DNA of 64,000 bases, taken from assembly GCF_001625195.1 (NCBI RefSeq), contig NC_054390.1, positions 4,984,027 to 5,048,026 of the forward strand. The letters run 5' to 3'. Origin of the DNA: Drechmeria coniospora. Its lineage: Eukaryota > Ascomycota > Sordariomycetes > Hypocreales > Ophiocordycipitaceae. Positions within the stretch are counted from its first letter, which is position 1, and the number at the start of each line of letters is the position of its first letter. Below, in pieces: positions 1 through 12,693 of this stretch. The notes beneath the pieces are model-generated. The model was not told where the DNA came from. It made no database searches and saw only the letters and a program-made list of their open reading frames with translations. The position numbers and the translations under genes were made by a program.

Positions 1-2126
1 TTGCACCTCACGTGTTCCACTGCAACCTGCAAATCTTCCACGTACTGACACCTAAGCACAACCCACGCATGCTGCCCGGGGACGGTTGACGCCTCGCTCG
101 TCTACTATGCCGCGTCAATGATGAACGGGATGGCAATCATACGACATTCCGCCTGCATGCCCTGCACAAGTTGCTATTGTCCTTTGCCTTTGCCGCCTTG
201 AGCCAAGCAAGCCATCTTCAGCCCGTATTCGTATCACATGACCATGGTCCGCAGGGAGGAAAGTACACTTTGGTGCGCCGTACCCAAGTGCGAGGCACCA
301 TACCTATAACGGTACGGAGTACTCGCGTTCTGTGCAGCATTATTACAGTACATATATACGTACTGTACTTGTTTGCAAATGCTTGCACGAACTTGTCAGC
401 GGCAGACGACGAGCGACGACAAGCGGCTGTCAACAATAACAACAGACAATCGGCGATCCCGTCCAACGTCTCCATCCCTCGTTGGCCGCGTCCCGCGTTC
501 CTGCGCCCTTCTTGCTTCCTGTCTCGCAGCCATCTCCGTCCAACACGTGGGGAGCTGCATCTCAGCCCTGACCCGGCGTCAGCCTCCATGTCTCACACCC
601 GCTTTCCTGCTCGTGCGTCGTCTGTCGTCGTCGTCATTCAACGCCAAGCTCGGATGGGCCTTGGCGACTTGCTGCTAATACCTGCAAGTACTTGCAGCTA
701 CTGGCTTCCAGCCCAGTGTCGAGCTACACGTACTGTGCGCGTGCAAGCACGTACGTGCCATCGTACAGGTAGGTGCGTAGGGGCATTTTTTGCTGCACGT
801 GTACAGTGCCGGAATTGAAAATCATCGTAGTTCACCATCGCCGTTGCAGCATCGGCCCCGCGTCAACCAACGACCAAAGGGGGCGACGTCGTAACTCCAT
901 ACTTTTTGCCCCCCACCGCAAGGGTGCTACTCGCAAGGGCACTCTGCTGTTTCTACCGAGCACCAAACACCTGTGCGTCCGTGCTTTCTGCTACATCATT
1001 GTCGTCGTACCGTGCCTGGGCCGTACGTACTGTGCTTGCAGGCTCTTATTCTGCTCCAGGGGCACGTCACATGAGCAGCGCGTCTCAGCACCACTAGTAC
1101 CTTCGAACTAGGTAGCCGTAGTGGACAAGCTACGATTAACTCTACCGGCGGCTGCGTACCGAGTACGGTGCTAGGTCGGCAGCGCAGGTACGGACGCATG
1201 TAGCTGTACAAAAACGACGGCCACGGCTACAGCGCACCAACGCATCAAGGCCGACGCCAACACCGCTACCAACTCACCAACATCACCAACACCAGCCAAC
1301 CTCCTCCCTTCGCACGCTGACGTTCCGGCAAACTGGTTCGTCTCGCGTGCTAGTTGCAAGAGCATGTACGGAGTAGCCTGTGTCGCGTGCAAACTCGTGC
1401 CGACCTGTGTAGTGCGCATGCAACGGCAGGCGTGTCCACGCGTGACGCTGTGCCGAGTATGTGCAAGTACTGCATGCATGCAAGAGACTCGGGCCGGCAA
1501 TCGTCGTGTCATGCACGGGCGACGAGTCGAGCGAGCAGACGGACGGAAAAACGTGTGCTCTCGCATGTACAGGTACATGGACCCTGCGGTGGTGTCCAAC
1601 TCGTACGGCCGGGCCCCCGCTAACCATCGCCGCCTGTAGGCGTTGGGTCGCGCCACGGGGCACTAGGCATGTGCTAACGGACCCTAGTCGCCGCTGCGCT
1701 GACGCGTGAATGGGGCCCAGAACGGCTGACAATGGGTGCCAGGTGGAGGGTACAGCGCACCGGCACTGCCCAACTGGTCGCCGCCTTGCCCCAGCGGGCT
1801 TGCACCGTAGCTCCTTAGCTCCTTTGCTCCTCTGCCCGAGCACACGTTCGCATCGGGACATGTATCATCTATCACATCAGCCAACCAACCTTGTTACCTG
1901 CCGTCCGTCGTTCCTACGTCCAACTCGGCTCGACACGTCCTCACACCTCGCATCTTCCACGCCATGGAATCCCGCCTTCCCTGCTATATGTCTACCTCCC
2001 GTCCCAGCTCCGACTGACCCTTGGCCAGCGAAGCGTCATCGACCACTTCGTAGTCCAACCAACTCCCTGGCCGGCACCAGGCCGTCGAGTCGAGACATCC
2101 CGAGGTCGGCCGCCCAGCGAGACATT

Positions 2127-2160
<34 letters not shown>

Positions 2161-2239
2161 AACGTCCATCGTCGACATATTCGCCTCTCCACTTCGTCTC
2201 GTCGCCTCTCCGCTTCGTCCCGTCGAACCTGCCGTCACC
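1..2239. other. Intergenic region left of kha1, with (GTC)10 microsatellite
   Basis: No convincing gene was found. Open frames exist on both strands, but they overlap one another, are rich in Arg, Cys, Ser and Thr, and show no recognisable domain or splice logic. The right part is C/T-rich with repeated TCGTC runs, including a perfect (GTC)10 tract at 2130-2159, and probably holds the promoter and 5' UTR of the antiporter gene that starts at 2240. Scattered GTAC-rich words such as CGGAGTAC (315-322) belong to the dispersed intergenic motif family seen throughout the window. Confidence 0.6.
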
Positions 2240-5217
2240 ATGGCTTCCTCCACCACATCCTCGGACACTCTGTCGTCCACCCTCACGGACGCTCTGTCGT
2301 CCACCCTCTCGGACACCATATCGGCCACCATCTCGTCCACCCTCTCGTCGTCGAGCTCCGCCACCTCGTCCTCGTCGTCGGCGGCGGCGACGACGACGCA
2401 GCGGGCGCCCCACCAGGGTGGTGTCCTCGAGGGCAGTAACCCGACCGTCTACGATCCGACGAACCCCATCATTCTCTTCATCATCCAGGTAGGCGCCCCC
2501 CATGCTCTCCTTCGCCTCCCGTCCGCGTCCGCCTGTCCATCAACCCCGGCCCACCAACCCCTTCGCGACCCGTCCCTCACCCGGGTCCTTACTGACAGAC
2601 AAACGATGGCAGGTCTGCATCATCGTCATCGTCTGTCACCTCCTGCATTGGCCCCTCTCCAAGATCCGCCAACCTCGCGTCATCGCCGAGGTCGTTGGCG
2701 GCATCATCCTCGGTCCCTCCGTCATGGGCCGCATCCCCAACTTCAGCGCCACCATCTTCCCGCCTGCCTCGATTCCGAACCTGAATCTCGTCGCCAACCT
2801 CGGCCTGGTGCTCTACCTCTTCATCATCGGCCTCGAGACCGACGTTCACTTCCTCATAAGCAACTGGCGCGTCGCCACCTCCGTCGCCATCTTCGGCCTT
2901 GCCCTTCCCTTCGGCCTCGGCTGCGCCCTCGCCTGGGGCGTCTACAATGCCTTTGACGTCGACGAGCTCGCCAACGTCCGATTTAGCGTCTTCATGCTCT
3001 TTATCGGCATTGCCATCGCCATCACCGTCCGTGCCATCTCCCGACCCACCCCCTTGCTCCCCCGCTTTGCCGTGCGCCCGCTGACTGCCCCCCCAGGCCT
3101 TCCCCGTCCTCTGCCGCATCTTGACCGAGCTCAAGCTGCTCGATACCTCGGTCGGCATCATCACCCTCTCCGCCGGCGTCGCCAACGACGTCGTCGGCTG
3201 GATCCTTCTCGCCCTCTGCGTCGCCCTCGTCAACGCCGGCAACGGCCTCACCGCCCTCTGGATCCTGCTCTGCTGCGTCGGCTACATGCTCTTTCTCAGC
3301 TTCATCGTCAAGCCCTGTCTCATCTGGACGCTTCGTCGCACCGGCAGCATCGAGAATGAACCGTCCCAGAGCGTCATCTCCCTCATCCTCATCATCGCCC
3401 TCGCCTCGGCCTTCTTCACCGCCATCATCGGTGTCCATGCCATCTTCGGCGGCTTCATGGCCGGCCTCATCATCCCGCGCGACAACAGGTTCAACATCCG
3501 CGTCATGGAGAAGCTTGAGGATCTCATTGGCGCCATCTTCCTGCCCCTCTACTTCACCCTCTCCGGCCTCAACACGAACCTCGGCCTGCTCGACTCGGGG
3601 CTCGCCTGGGGCTACGTCTTCGCCACCACCATCGTCGCCATCGCGAGCAAGATCATCGGCGCCTCCATCGCCGCCCGCATCAACGGCTTGGTTTGGCGCG
3701 AGTCCTTCACCATCGGCGTCCTCATGAGCTGCAAGGGTCTCGTCGAGCTCATCGTCCTCGTAGGCACCCCCCCCCCCTTTCACCCCCCCCTCCGTTGCGG
3801 CGCACACCTGACGACCCGATAGAACATTGGCCTGCAAGCCAAGATCCTCACCACCAGGACATTTACCATTTTCGTCGTCATGGCCCTCCTGGCGACCTTT
3901 GCCACCACACCCATCGTCACCGTCCTCTACCCTCCCTCCTATCAGCAGAAGCTGGAAGCGTGGAAGCGCGGCGAGATTGACTGGGACACGGGCGCTCCCA
4001 TAGTCTCGTCGTCCGAGGGGAGCGACACGGCAAGGAGCGTTTCCTCCATGAAGCGCCTCAACAGGCTCCTCGTCTACCTCCGCCTCGACAGCATGCCAGC
4101 CCTCCTCAATCTCCTCTCGCTCCTCGGCAACCCGCAATCGACGGACATCATCACCGAGAAGACGGAGGGCGACGCGTCCGAGGACCTGTTTGAAAACTCG
4201 GTCTTCGCCGACGGCCCCAAGCGAGCCGTCTGGGCCCACGGCATCCGCCTCCTGCAGCTGACGGACCGCGATTCGTCCGTCATGACCGTCTCCCAGGTGG
4301 CCGAGTACAGCCGGTACGACCCGATCGTCAACACCTTCCGCACCGTCGGTCAGCTGCACAACCTCGCCGCCTCGGGCGAAGTCGCCATCATGCCCGAGAC
4401 GCGCTTCGCCGAGGCCCTCTCGACCAAGTCGCACAAGATGTCGGCCGACCTCCTCGTCGTCCCCTGGAGCGAGACGGGCGCGCTGAGCGACTCGCAACTG
4501 CTCTCCCCAGCCACCATCGACGACAAGATGACGTCGTCGTACGGCACCTTCATCAAGTCAATTTTCGACGCAAACGATCACAACATTGCCGTCTTCTTCG
4601 CCCACAACCACGAGGCCGAGAGCAAGGCGAAGGAGTCGGAGCGCGCCAAGATGGTGAGGGCCTACTCCTTTGGCGTGCTCAAGGAAGAAATTCCCGCGGC
4701 CCCGCTCTCCAACAAGCCGTATCACATCTTCCTACCGTACTTTGGCCACGTGGATGACGTGCTCGCCCTGCGTCTCGTCCTCCAGCTCTGCGAAAAGTCA
4801 AAGGCGACGGCCACCATCACCCGTCTGTCCACGCCTTCGACGACTTCGGAGCCGTCCACGTCGGCAATCACGCCGACGCCCGCGTCCGAGGACTTCTTCC
4901 AGATCGCCTCTTCCAAGCTTACCACCGACATGGCTTCGCGTGTCCGCTTCGACACCGCCACGAACGCGACGACGGCGGAGGAGCTTCTTCAGCATGCCGC
5001 CGCCGCCGCCGCCGCCGTTGAGGAGGGTTCCAAGACGCCGAGCCTCATTGTCGTCGGCCGCGAAAGCGGCGAGCAGGTCGGCGTCGACGAGAAGGACCAA
5101 AAGGCACGCGAGGAGCCGCGGCGCTGCCTCGGCAGCCTGGCCAGTCATTTCATCGTCGGCAACGTCCAGGCAGACCTCCTGGTGGTGCAGTCCAAGAAGG
5201 TTGAGAACCCTACTTGA
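2240..5217 (+). CDS. kha1: K+/H+ antiporter, CPA2 family (KHA1-like)
   Basis: Membrane cation/proton exchanger of the CPA2 family, the type yeast Kha1 represents (K+ and pH homeostasis in endomembranes). Model with four exons: 2240-2488, 2613-3026, 3097-3759 and 3823-5217, all in phase 0, giving about 906 residues, close to yeast Kha1 (873). The N-terminus is Ser/Thr-rich. Hydrophobic helices follow from residue about 75, with family landmarks VIAEVVGGIILGPSVMG, GLVLYLFIIGLETD and, across the second intron, ITAFPVLCRIL near residue 220, then VGIITLSAGVANDVVGW and HAIFGGFMAGLIIPR. The C-terminal half, from about residue 470, is soluble and resembles the UspA-like tail of fungal KHA1 proteins. 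The second intron removes an in-frame stretch inside the conserved ITAFP motif, which fixes its borders. The gene converges on the phosphate permease gene. Confidence 0.92.
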
Positions 5218-5724
5218 TATCATGGTGGCCCCGCGCGCTGGCCACGAGCAGTTGAGCAGTTGTTTCCTTGGCGTTTGGTTGAGTCCTGGATGACCCTAGA
5301 CGGGGTCTCTGTACGCGATAGTTTCTACACTGATTTTGCTCGTGAAGACATTTCACACATGGTACATATGACACATGCCGTACATGAACAATGATACCAT
5401 CTTGTGGGAGAAATTTCTTTGGCACCCGTTCATCTGGGGACGTGATGGCCCGTTTGCTCTCGTCAGTCAGCTGTTAATATTTATTTCAAAGTGAAAACGC
5501 GAGGGCAAAACCCGTGTGGTGAATGTCCCAAGCGTCGTCTCATGCCGACGCACCATGTGCTTCTAGATTTCGTCGTCTGCCCGTACCAGCTGGCAATCAC
5601 CTGCACAGGGAAAGAGGATAAAAGAATGAGGGATATAATTCCATAAATACAATCGATGACAGCATGCTAAATCGCCCAAAATTTGACAAGGAATAAAATC
5701 CAATCACCCATGTGGTGCCGCAAG
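5218..5724. other. Shared 3' intergenic region of convergent kha1 and phosphate permease genes
   Basis: About 500 bp between two stop codons that face each other. It is more AT-rich than the flanking exons, for example around 5470-5490 and 5630-5660. It most likely holds the two 3' UTRs and polyadenylation signals. No coding frame of interest was seen. Confidence 0.7.
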
Positions 5725-7711
5725 CTACGACGTCTTGTCCGCTTGCTTCTCCCCTTCGTTTGAGACCCGTTCCAAGACGCCGCCCACGTTGTCGTGGTGG
5801 GAGGTGGTGTAGTCGTCCTCGCCGCAGAGCTCCTCGAGCGTCTTCCGGGCCGTTTCGGGGATGAGAAGGGTGGTGAAGCAGCCGACGAACATGAAGAGGG
5901 CATAAATCTGGAGCACATGGTCCATCCAGGGACTGGGGTTCCCGGGGGTCGCACCACGCGACCGTAGGGTCGAAATGGCACCCTGACCAATCATGGAGCC
6001 AATCTTGCCCGAGGCGGCCGAGATGCCGTGCGAGGTGGAGCGGTAACGCGTCGGGAAGACCTCGCCGGGGACGATGAAGGTGGTCGTGTTGGGACCTGCG
6101 CGGCGCTTATGTGAGCCTTGTGCTCCATCATCACTTCACTCCTCCAATGCGTCCGCGTCGAGGACCAAGGTCAGGAGGTAGGGGGCAATACGTACCAAAG
6201 TTGAAGAAGAACTGGGCGAGAACGTAGATGGCCAGCAGGCCGTTGGCCGTCAAGCTGTGGTAGGCGAAGCCCATGGCGATGAAGAGGATGGTGAGGATGA
6301 TGAAGCCACCAAGCTGAATCTTTTTGCGTCCGAGCGTGTCAATGGTGGCGACGGACACCCAGTATCCCGGGACAGCACCGGCCAGGACGATGACGAGATT
6401 GCCGACAGCAATGTTGTACAGGTACTGGTACACGTTGCTCGATTTGTTCTGGTCCGTCGAGAAGCCAATGGTGTCGAGAATCTGAGCGTTATTCAACGAC
6501 AAGCCGTAGAATGCCACGTCCAGGACGAACCACGAGCCGGCGGTGCCGAGGAGGAGACCGGCATTCTTGAGCTTGCTGTAGTGACGGAAGAAGTCGGTCC
6601 AGCTGGCCTTGGGAACTTCGAGCTCCGTCTCGGCGGCGCGGTTGGTCTCGACCTGAGCAAGGGCATCCGGCTCGCCCTCGTTCTTGCCCGCCACGTAGGC
6701 CTTGACGTCGACCTGGGCCTTTTCGACATCGCGGGCGACGTCAAAGGTGTAGCGGGGGGTCTCCGGGATGGTCAGGCGGACTGGGTCGGCCCGGTCAGTC
6801 TTCGGGATCCCGGTTGCCCACCGAACGAGTGCGGCAGATGGGGGATCGGGGTACCTACAGTAAAGGGCAATGCAGGCGGGCACGGCGCCGAAGCCGATGA
6901 GGATCCGCCACATCCTGTCGACGGCGACCTGGCAGTCGCCGGTGCAGACCTTTGTGCTGGCGGCACCGACAAGCGACTCCTTGAAACCGAGGGTGACGAA
7001 GAGCATGACGAGGGCGGCGGCGAGCTGGCCGATGCCCTGCATGGCGAAGACGGCGGCCATCATGGCGCCGCGCCACTTGGTGGTGGCAAACCTGGAGAGC
7101 ACATAGCTCGTCAGCAAGGAGGGGGAGAGCAGGGGTCTCGGTGCGTCAACTCACTCGGAGGTGATGATGCTCGAGAGCGGGTAGTCGCCACCGATTCCGA
7201 TACCCATGAGGACGCGCCAGAAGATGATGAGGCCGATGATGTCGCAGGAGGGCGAGCCGCTGGTCAAGGCCTGGCTGATGGTGGCGAAGATGATGAGGAT
7301 GAGCTCGAGACCGTACATCTTCTTCCGGCCGACGACATCGGCGAGCATGCCGAAGCCGAGCTGGCCGACGACGGTGCCGGCCGAGGTGGCGAGCTTGATG
7401 GCGTTGTCGGAGCTCTTGGGCATGGCACCCTGGCCGGGGAAGTAGACGATGCCGAGCATGACGGTGAGGAGGGAGGCGGTGAAGATGTCGTAGGAATCGG
7501 TGAAGAAGCCGACGCCGGCGACGACGCAGGCACGGATGTGGTACCAGCCAAAGGGAGCCTTGTCGATCTCGGCGAGGGCGAGACGACGTCGCTCGTTGAC
7601 GTCGGCGACGTGGGCGAAGTCATTGTGAAAGTTGTGGTAGGCCGAGTTGCCGCCGGACGTCTTGACGACGACGGGCGGCGGAGGGATGTTGGAGGCGTTG
7701 GCAGCAGCCAT
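5725..7711 (-). CDS. pho84: High-affinity inorganic phosphate:H+ symporter (PHO84-type MFS)
   Basis: Plasma-membrane phosphate permease of the major facilitator superfamily. Exons read leftward: 7711-7155, 7091-6859, 6780-6196 and 6095-5725, giving about 581 residues (yeast Pho84 has 587). The three introns (63, 78 and 100 bp) were placed by restoring the family sequences IITSEFATTKWRGAM, ALYFRLTIPETPRYTF and FFNFGPNTTTFIVPGEVFP. The GVGFFTDSYDIFTASLL, VMLGIVYFPGQGAMP and GIGIGGDYPLSS segments are typical of the phosphate:H+ symporter subfamily, and a hydrophilic central loop lies between helices 6 and 7. Transcription should respond to phosphate starvation, but no certain regulator site was identified. 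The upstream leader (7712-7810) carries CT- and CA-rich runs. Confidence 0.95.
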
Positions 7712-10612
7712 GGCAGGGCTACTCGAAGGAAGAAGAGAAGAGAAGCTCTCCGCTCGCTGTCTCTCTCACTCTCGTTCTCTCACACAAACACACACACGTA
7801 TGCGTGAGGAGTGACGTGCGGAGTGTGCGACAGACAATACAGTGGAGGGTGAGTGAAGTAGGGGAAAGGAAAGCAGGACGGGAAGATGACGAGGTTCCTT
7901 CCGACACGACGGGGATGCCACACTCGTACTTATACTGCACCGCCATCATAAGTAATGATCCCTCATGGGGTTCCTCCATGGGGCATGCCTCATGGGGCAT
8001 ACCCCATACTTACTCTACACAACACACACGTACTTGCAGTACTGTACTTACTTGCCAATACGCGGCCAAGTCCACCTAGCAGTTAAGTAAGTAGGTATGA
8101 TATGTACACCCGTAGTAGCACATGTACAGTACATGTACTGCAGGTCAATGTGCGAGCGGTACTCGTGCTACGTCTGGGCATGCGATAGGGCATGCGATTG
8201 TAAGTATTAATAAGTGCATCCTGCAAGTAAGTACATGCAGTGCGGTTTCATGTAAGTACTGTACTTGCAGCGAGGAGGACTCCGTACAGGTGCGCCTACA
8301 CTCACTCACTTCGGTGTAAGTACTTACATGAACGCACCTGGTGGCTGGGCAGGCCGGGACTCCATCGACGGCGACTGGAAGTACCCGCAGTCGCTCGATG
8401 GATCCTGCATCATATTATTGGGACGCCACGGGTAGTCGACGCGGGCTTCTCATTCGAGCTCTTGCCAGCAGCGGGCCGAACGAGGGAACGGTATGGAGAG
8501 GGCGCGGTCGGCAGGACGGGCCAGACAGAGCTGGGTTTTTTTTTTCACAGCAAATTTGCCGCACTCTCCTTGGCTGCAGGTCCGGCGTTGGCGAGGCTAG
8601 CATCCATCGGCTGGGCGGGCGTTCCCCAAAAAATGCCGGGCAACGTTGGAAGTGGCCGGACAAGTTCGCGCCGGCCAAAGTCGAGGTTGCAGGGCGAGCC
8701 AATGGCAGGCCACGAGCCCGACACGTTGTGGGATTCTCCCATCTTTCCAGGTAGGGGTTTGTAAGAGGCTAGAGGAACGGGCGACGGCGTGGGGCGGCGA
8801 GGGACGGTCGGTGGAGCTGGACCCTCACTGCGTGGCTTCATCTCGATGCTTGTCAGCACGTCCATTCATTATGGGGAAGTCGGCACGTGAGGGTGACGAA
8901 GGGAGTTTGAGAGCGAATTAGTACTTGGTACTCCGTACTGTCCAGTACTCCGTACATGTACTTACTTACAGTGCTGTACATGTAGTCATAGCACAGCGTA
9001 GTATAGGCATGTCGGTGCAGGTGTGCATGTGCTCGTATGCCAAAGCAAGTAAGTACGAGTAAGTAAGTAGGTGTGCTGTGCTGCAAGTATTACTTCGTAC
9101 GGAGTACGGTACTAGGGGTGAATTTGTTAGGCTCGCATGGTGAGGATGCGAGTGTCAAGAACAAAACGGAGTCGACAGACGCCTACCAGTATTGCCCCTA
9201 CGCCATGCTATACGTGCGTAGTATTTCCCTTTCTCGTAGGCGTAGGTGCAATGGAACCGGAGGCAATCGCCCAATGCAACGCCCATGTCGATTCAGTCTC
9301 ACGCAGCGTCGGACGAGGACGAGGAGGGGGACGAGGACGGGACGATGGCGTCGGCATGCTGATGTTCGCACCGAGAATCATTTCGGTGGCACCACTAGGT
9401 TTCGGAGGGGCGAGGTGTCGTAGCATGTCGAACGGTCATGTCGAATGACACATGCACGGCGCCTCCTCGTTCAACCAGGGACCAAGATGCAAGCGTTCAC
9501 GGCGTGGTAACGTTGGGCCGGCGGTGTGGGCTTGGTGAGAATGTGGGCGATGGAAAATGCGCCTTTGGCACTCCGCACATGCACGGGTAGCATGCACCAA
9601 TTACTGCACGTACATGTACTTTCGCAAGCAAGCACATGCACTGACAGTACCGTGCAGCATGGTGCAAGACGTAGGTATCCAGTACATCGAGTCCTTGAGC
9701 ACCGAAAAGGCAAGAAGAGAAGGTCGTACCTGGATGGATGCAGCAAATCGGCGACTGCCGGTGCAGGTGCAGCCGCAGCGTGCAGGAAGACTGGCAAGTG
9801 GCAACCCACTCACTCCCGGTCTCCTGCCCACGTGCTCACCTTCCCAACCCCGCGCAAAGGCTCTGTCACGTATGGATCGCGCAGTTCGCGACATGTGCGC
9901 GGGGCAGAAGGCAGGAGTTGTCGAACTCTTGGACCGAACGGCGCAGGTGAGCCCGAACTAGTACTCGTACTCCATGTAAGTATGTAATGTAATCGTATTC
10001 TGTTGATGGCGATGGCATTCGTGCTCGTAATTGACGAATTACTTCAAGACGCGGCAAGAGGTAGTTGTTGGTGTACAGTACTACTGTACTGTAAGTACAT
10101 GCTACTCCGTAGAGTACTTAAGTACTTACAGTACCTATGTACTTACATGTACATGTACACTCACATCGAGTGCTGCGCAGTAAACTAAGTACATGTACAT
10201 TCACAAGGTGGCACGGAGTACTTACACCAAAGTACATGTACTTACTTGACGTATTGCTGGTGTACTCCGTACTTACTTGCACACCTAAGTACAGTACTTA
10301 CACTCTGTGTGTGGAAGTCGCAATTACTCGGTACAGCAAGTACTCCGTAGCACTCGGTTGTTCAAGGAAGGCGCGACACCACGAGGTTAATTTCAACTAC
10401 CGTGCAAGTGCGCACTTATACCTGCCTCCCCAGTTCGCCGAACCCCCGACAGCGGTGCGGACACACCATCTGTACACGTCAGCGTACTTGCGGCACATGT
10501 ACTGGCAGCTGCACACTTTGCAAGTTGGGGCCTGCACCGTATTCTCCTCCCAACCGTCCCTCGCTCCCCCTCCCATCCATCCATCCACCCGCCCGTCTCT
10601 CTTTGCCGAGAC
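7712..10612. other. Large intergenic region with GTAC-type repeats
   Basis: About 2.9 kb without a convincing gene. The left edge is the promoter and leader of the phosphate permease gene (CT/CA-rich, 7740-7800). From about 8010 to 9120 and again from 9960 to 10350 the DNA is crowded with the words AAGTACTTAC, TACTCCGTAC and CATGTAC, many of them self-complementary (for example 8936-8985 and 10255-10275). The middle section (8340-8760, 9230-9900) is less repetitive, but its open frames show no domain and conflict between strands. Confidence 0.6.
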
Positions 10613-11446
10613 ATGCCCTCAGAGCCTGCGTCGAAGCGTTCCGGAATGTCGTCGACGGCGGCCGCGGCCACGGCCACAGCCACGGCAGCGACCACAGCCA
10701 GCATGGCGGCGACCACAATGGTCCCCGACACGGCCGAGCAGGAGCCGCCGCCGCTGTCGTACGAGATTGTCAGCAGCGACGACGACAAGCGTGACGCGCT
10801 CAAGCTCGTCGCCGACAGCATCGCCCAGCAGCGGCAGCTTGCCTCCCTCGCCGTCATCTTCCACCCCGTCTGCTTCGTCGCCCTCGTCGCCGCCTGCGTC
10901 GCCGCCTGGCGTCACAGCGCGCACGACCTGGGCACGGCCGTCATCTCGACGTCGGGTCTCGTCATCGCCTACCTCGCCGCCGTCCGCATGCTCACCTCGC
11001 CCTACATCTCCCTCGCCGAGGAGTTCCGCTGGAGGGAGTTCATCGCCGGGCCCGACGGTGGCGACGACGACCTCGTCCTGGCGGCGCGCTTCGGCGACGA
11101 CGTCATCGCCACGCTCGTCCTGCGCCTCGAGCCTGCCGCCCCGACGGGCACCCGCTCGCAGAAGGGCTCTCCCGCGGCTCGCGGCGGCCTCATCCGTGCC
11201 TGGACGACCAAGCTTCGCTACCGCACCAAGGGTGTCGGCGCCGACATGCTACGCTTCGCCGTGGCCACGACGCAGAGCGCCTGCGCCGACGACGAGGCCC
11301 GGCTGACGTTTGACCCGCACCACGCCAACAGCGCGATGCCGCTCCACGGCACATTTAACCGGCCCTTTCGGAGCCGCGACGAGAAGGCGCGGAAGGCGTT
11401 GGCGCACGCGCTCGCCGATTGTCGTCGGTCACGGACTGCCGAGTAG
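10613..11446 (+). CDS. Membrane protein with GNAT-like C-terminal region (putative N-acetyltransferase)
   Basis: Single-exon gene for a 277-residue protein. The first 45 residues are low-complexity Ala/Thr. Residues about 80-130 contain two hydrophobic segments (LASLAVIFHPVCFVALVAAC and LGTAVISTSGLVIAYLAA), suggesting a two-pass membrane anchor like that of NAT8-type acetyltransferases. Further on, IRAWTTKLRYRTKGVGADML has the look of the GNAT acetyl-CoA loop (RYRxKGxGxxLL), followed by an Arg/Lys-rich tail. I infer an acetyltransferase fold from this motif and the membrane topology. The substrate is unknown, and the N-terminal GNAT strands are short for the family, so activity is uncertain. 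It converges on the hemerythrin gene with 214 bp between the stops. Confidence 0.75.
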   Translation: MPSEPASKRSGMSSTAAAATATATAATTASMAATTMVPDTAEQEPPPLSYEIVSSDDDKRDALKLVADSIAQQRQLASLAVIFHPVCFVALVAACVAAWRHSAHDLGTAVISTSGLVIAYLAAVRMLTSPYISLAEEFRWREFIAGPDGGDDDLVLAARFGDDVIATLVLRLEPAAPTGTRSQKGSPAARGGLIRAWTTKLRYRTKGVGADMLRFAVATTQSACADDEARLTFDPHHANSAMPLHGTFNRPFRSRDEKARKALAHALADCRRSRTAE

Positions 11447-11660
11447 CGGAGCAAGCCACAAGGAAGCAAGCGAGCAAGGAAGCAAACAAGCAAGCGTACG
11501 AATGTCATCCTTTTTTTTTTCAAGAGTGCCGCACAAGCCTCGGCCTCCCGACGTGCATGTTCAGCTGGTGCGTTCTACGTACGTGTGCTTGTTCCCACGA
11601 GCGCCGTACGCAGTGGCGCGTGTGCGAGGACGGCTCCCCATGCAGCCACCCTAGACACAA

Positions 11661-12693
11661 TCACAGCTCCGCGTTCTTGGCCTCGGCCTCGTCGTCCACG
11701 GGCGTGGCATACAGCTGTCGGGGCCTCCCGTGGCCGTTGCAGCTTGCGAACCTCCACCAGCCGCCGTGGACGGCGCCGGCGACGTTGACGAGGGCCCAAC
11801 GGACGGGCTTCGGCATGCCTGGCCAGGCGACCCACCGACCGTCGTCGACGGTGCTGTCCGTGTTGAGCAGGAAGAAGGGCACCATGTCGAAGAGGCCGCC
11901 CTTGCTGATGGAGTTCTTGCCCCAGGTGGCCATGAGGTCGCCGGCGGCGGTGGCCTCGGTCGAGTTGCGCGCCGGCGCGTTGCTGTGCCTCGACAGCTCG
12001 GCTATCGAGGAGACTTCGTGGTGCATGTGGTACTCGAGCGTCGGGCGCAACGACTCGAGAATGTCGAGGAGCTGACGGGTATCGTAGGGCGCCCCTTGGT
12101 CCGTCGAGGCGATCAACTTGTCCAGCTCGGAAAGGCCGCCATGCAAGCGCTCTGCGGCATCGCGTCATCAGTCATCAGGCCGGCCGGGGGGGGAGGGGTT
12201 GGCGGACGCGTGCGTACCGTGCTCGTGGTGCATCTCCCCCAGCACGCTCTGGTCCTCCAGGACGTCCTTGATGACGGGAAACAAGGTCGCCTCCTCGGTC
12301 GCGTGGTGGGCACGGAGGAACTTGAGCCACGTCCTGGTGTACGAGAGGAAATCGGCGGCGTCCTGCGGCTTCACGTGCGACGCCTGCTGGTGGATCGAGT
12401 TGAAGCCGCGGATGATGGTGTTGTGCAGCAGCGCCATGTGGCCCGCGGCCGCGACGAAGAGGTCACCCTGCTTGCCCGTGAGCCACCCATCGTCCCCGGA
12501 GCCGGGAGCCTGGCGGGGGGACCCTTACCTCGTTGTCGGCGTAGGCCATGGTCGGCACAATGTTGATGGGCGAGTTCGCCCAGGACCCGGTTGGCCCGGA
12601 CGAGGCACCGTACAGCAGCGGCGAATGTCTCAAGACGGCGGCCCCCCAGAGGGCCGCGAAGAAGAGGAGCAACGAGGTCCACTTGCCGGGCAT
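11661..12693 (-). CDS. Membrane-anchored hemerythrin/HHE cation-binding domain protein
   Basis: Three exons read leftward: 12693-12529, 12467-12218 and 12151-11661, giving 301 residues. A hydrophobic N-terminal segment (WTSLLLFFAALWGAAVL, residues 5-21) looks like a signal anchor. The body is a hemerythrin HHE four-helix domain. Histidine and acidic ligand candidates are spaced as in the family: HNTIIRGFNSIHQQ, FLRAHHATEEATLFPVI, LGEMHHEHE and LRPTLEYHMHHEV. Such domains bind a di-iron centre and sense or buffer oxygen, NO or iron. The C-terminal 90 residues (FDMVPFFLLNTDSTVDDGRW and onward) are conserved in fungal HHE proteins and contain another hydrophobic patch. Intron borders are supported by phase and by restoring EHERLHGGLSELDKL. 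The physiological role is inferred only from the fold. Confidence 0.85.

Noticed and set aside
171..1111. Overlapping rightward frames at the left edge
   Set aside because: Frames overlap each other and antisense frames, are rich in Arg/Cys/Thr, and no domain or signal peptide was seen.
3022..4497. Long leftward frame (491 codons) across the antiporter gene
   Set aside because: Antisense shadow of kha1 exons; Glu/Asp/Gly/Ala-rich, with no domain and no splice logic.
6257..7807. Long rightward frame (516 codons) across the phosphate permease gene
   Set aside because: Antisense shadow of a GC-rich transporter gene; composition Gly/Asp/Val/Glu-rich and featureless.
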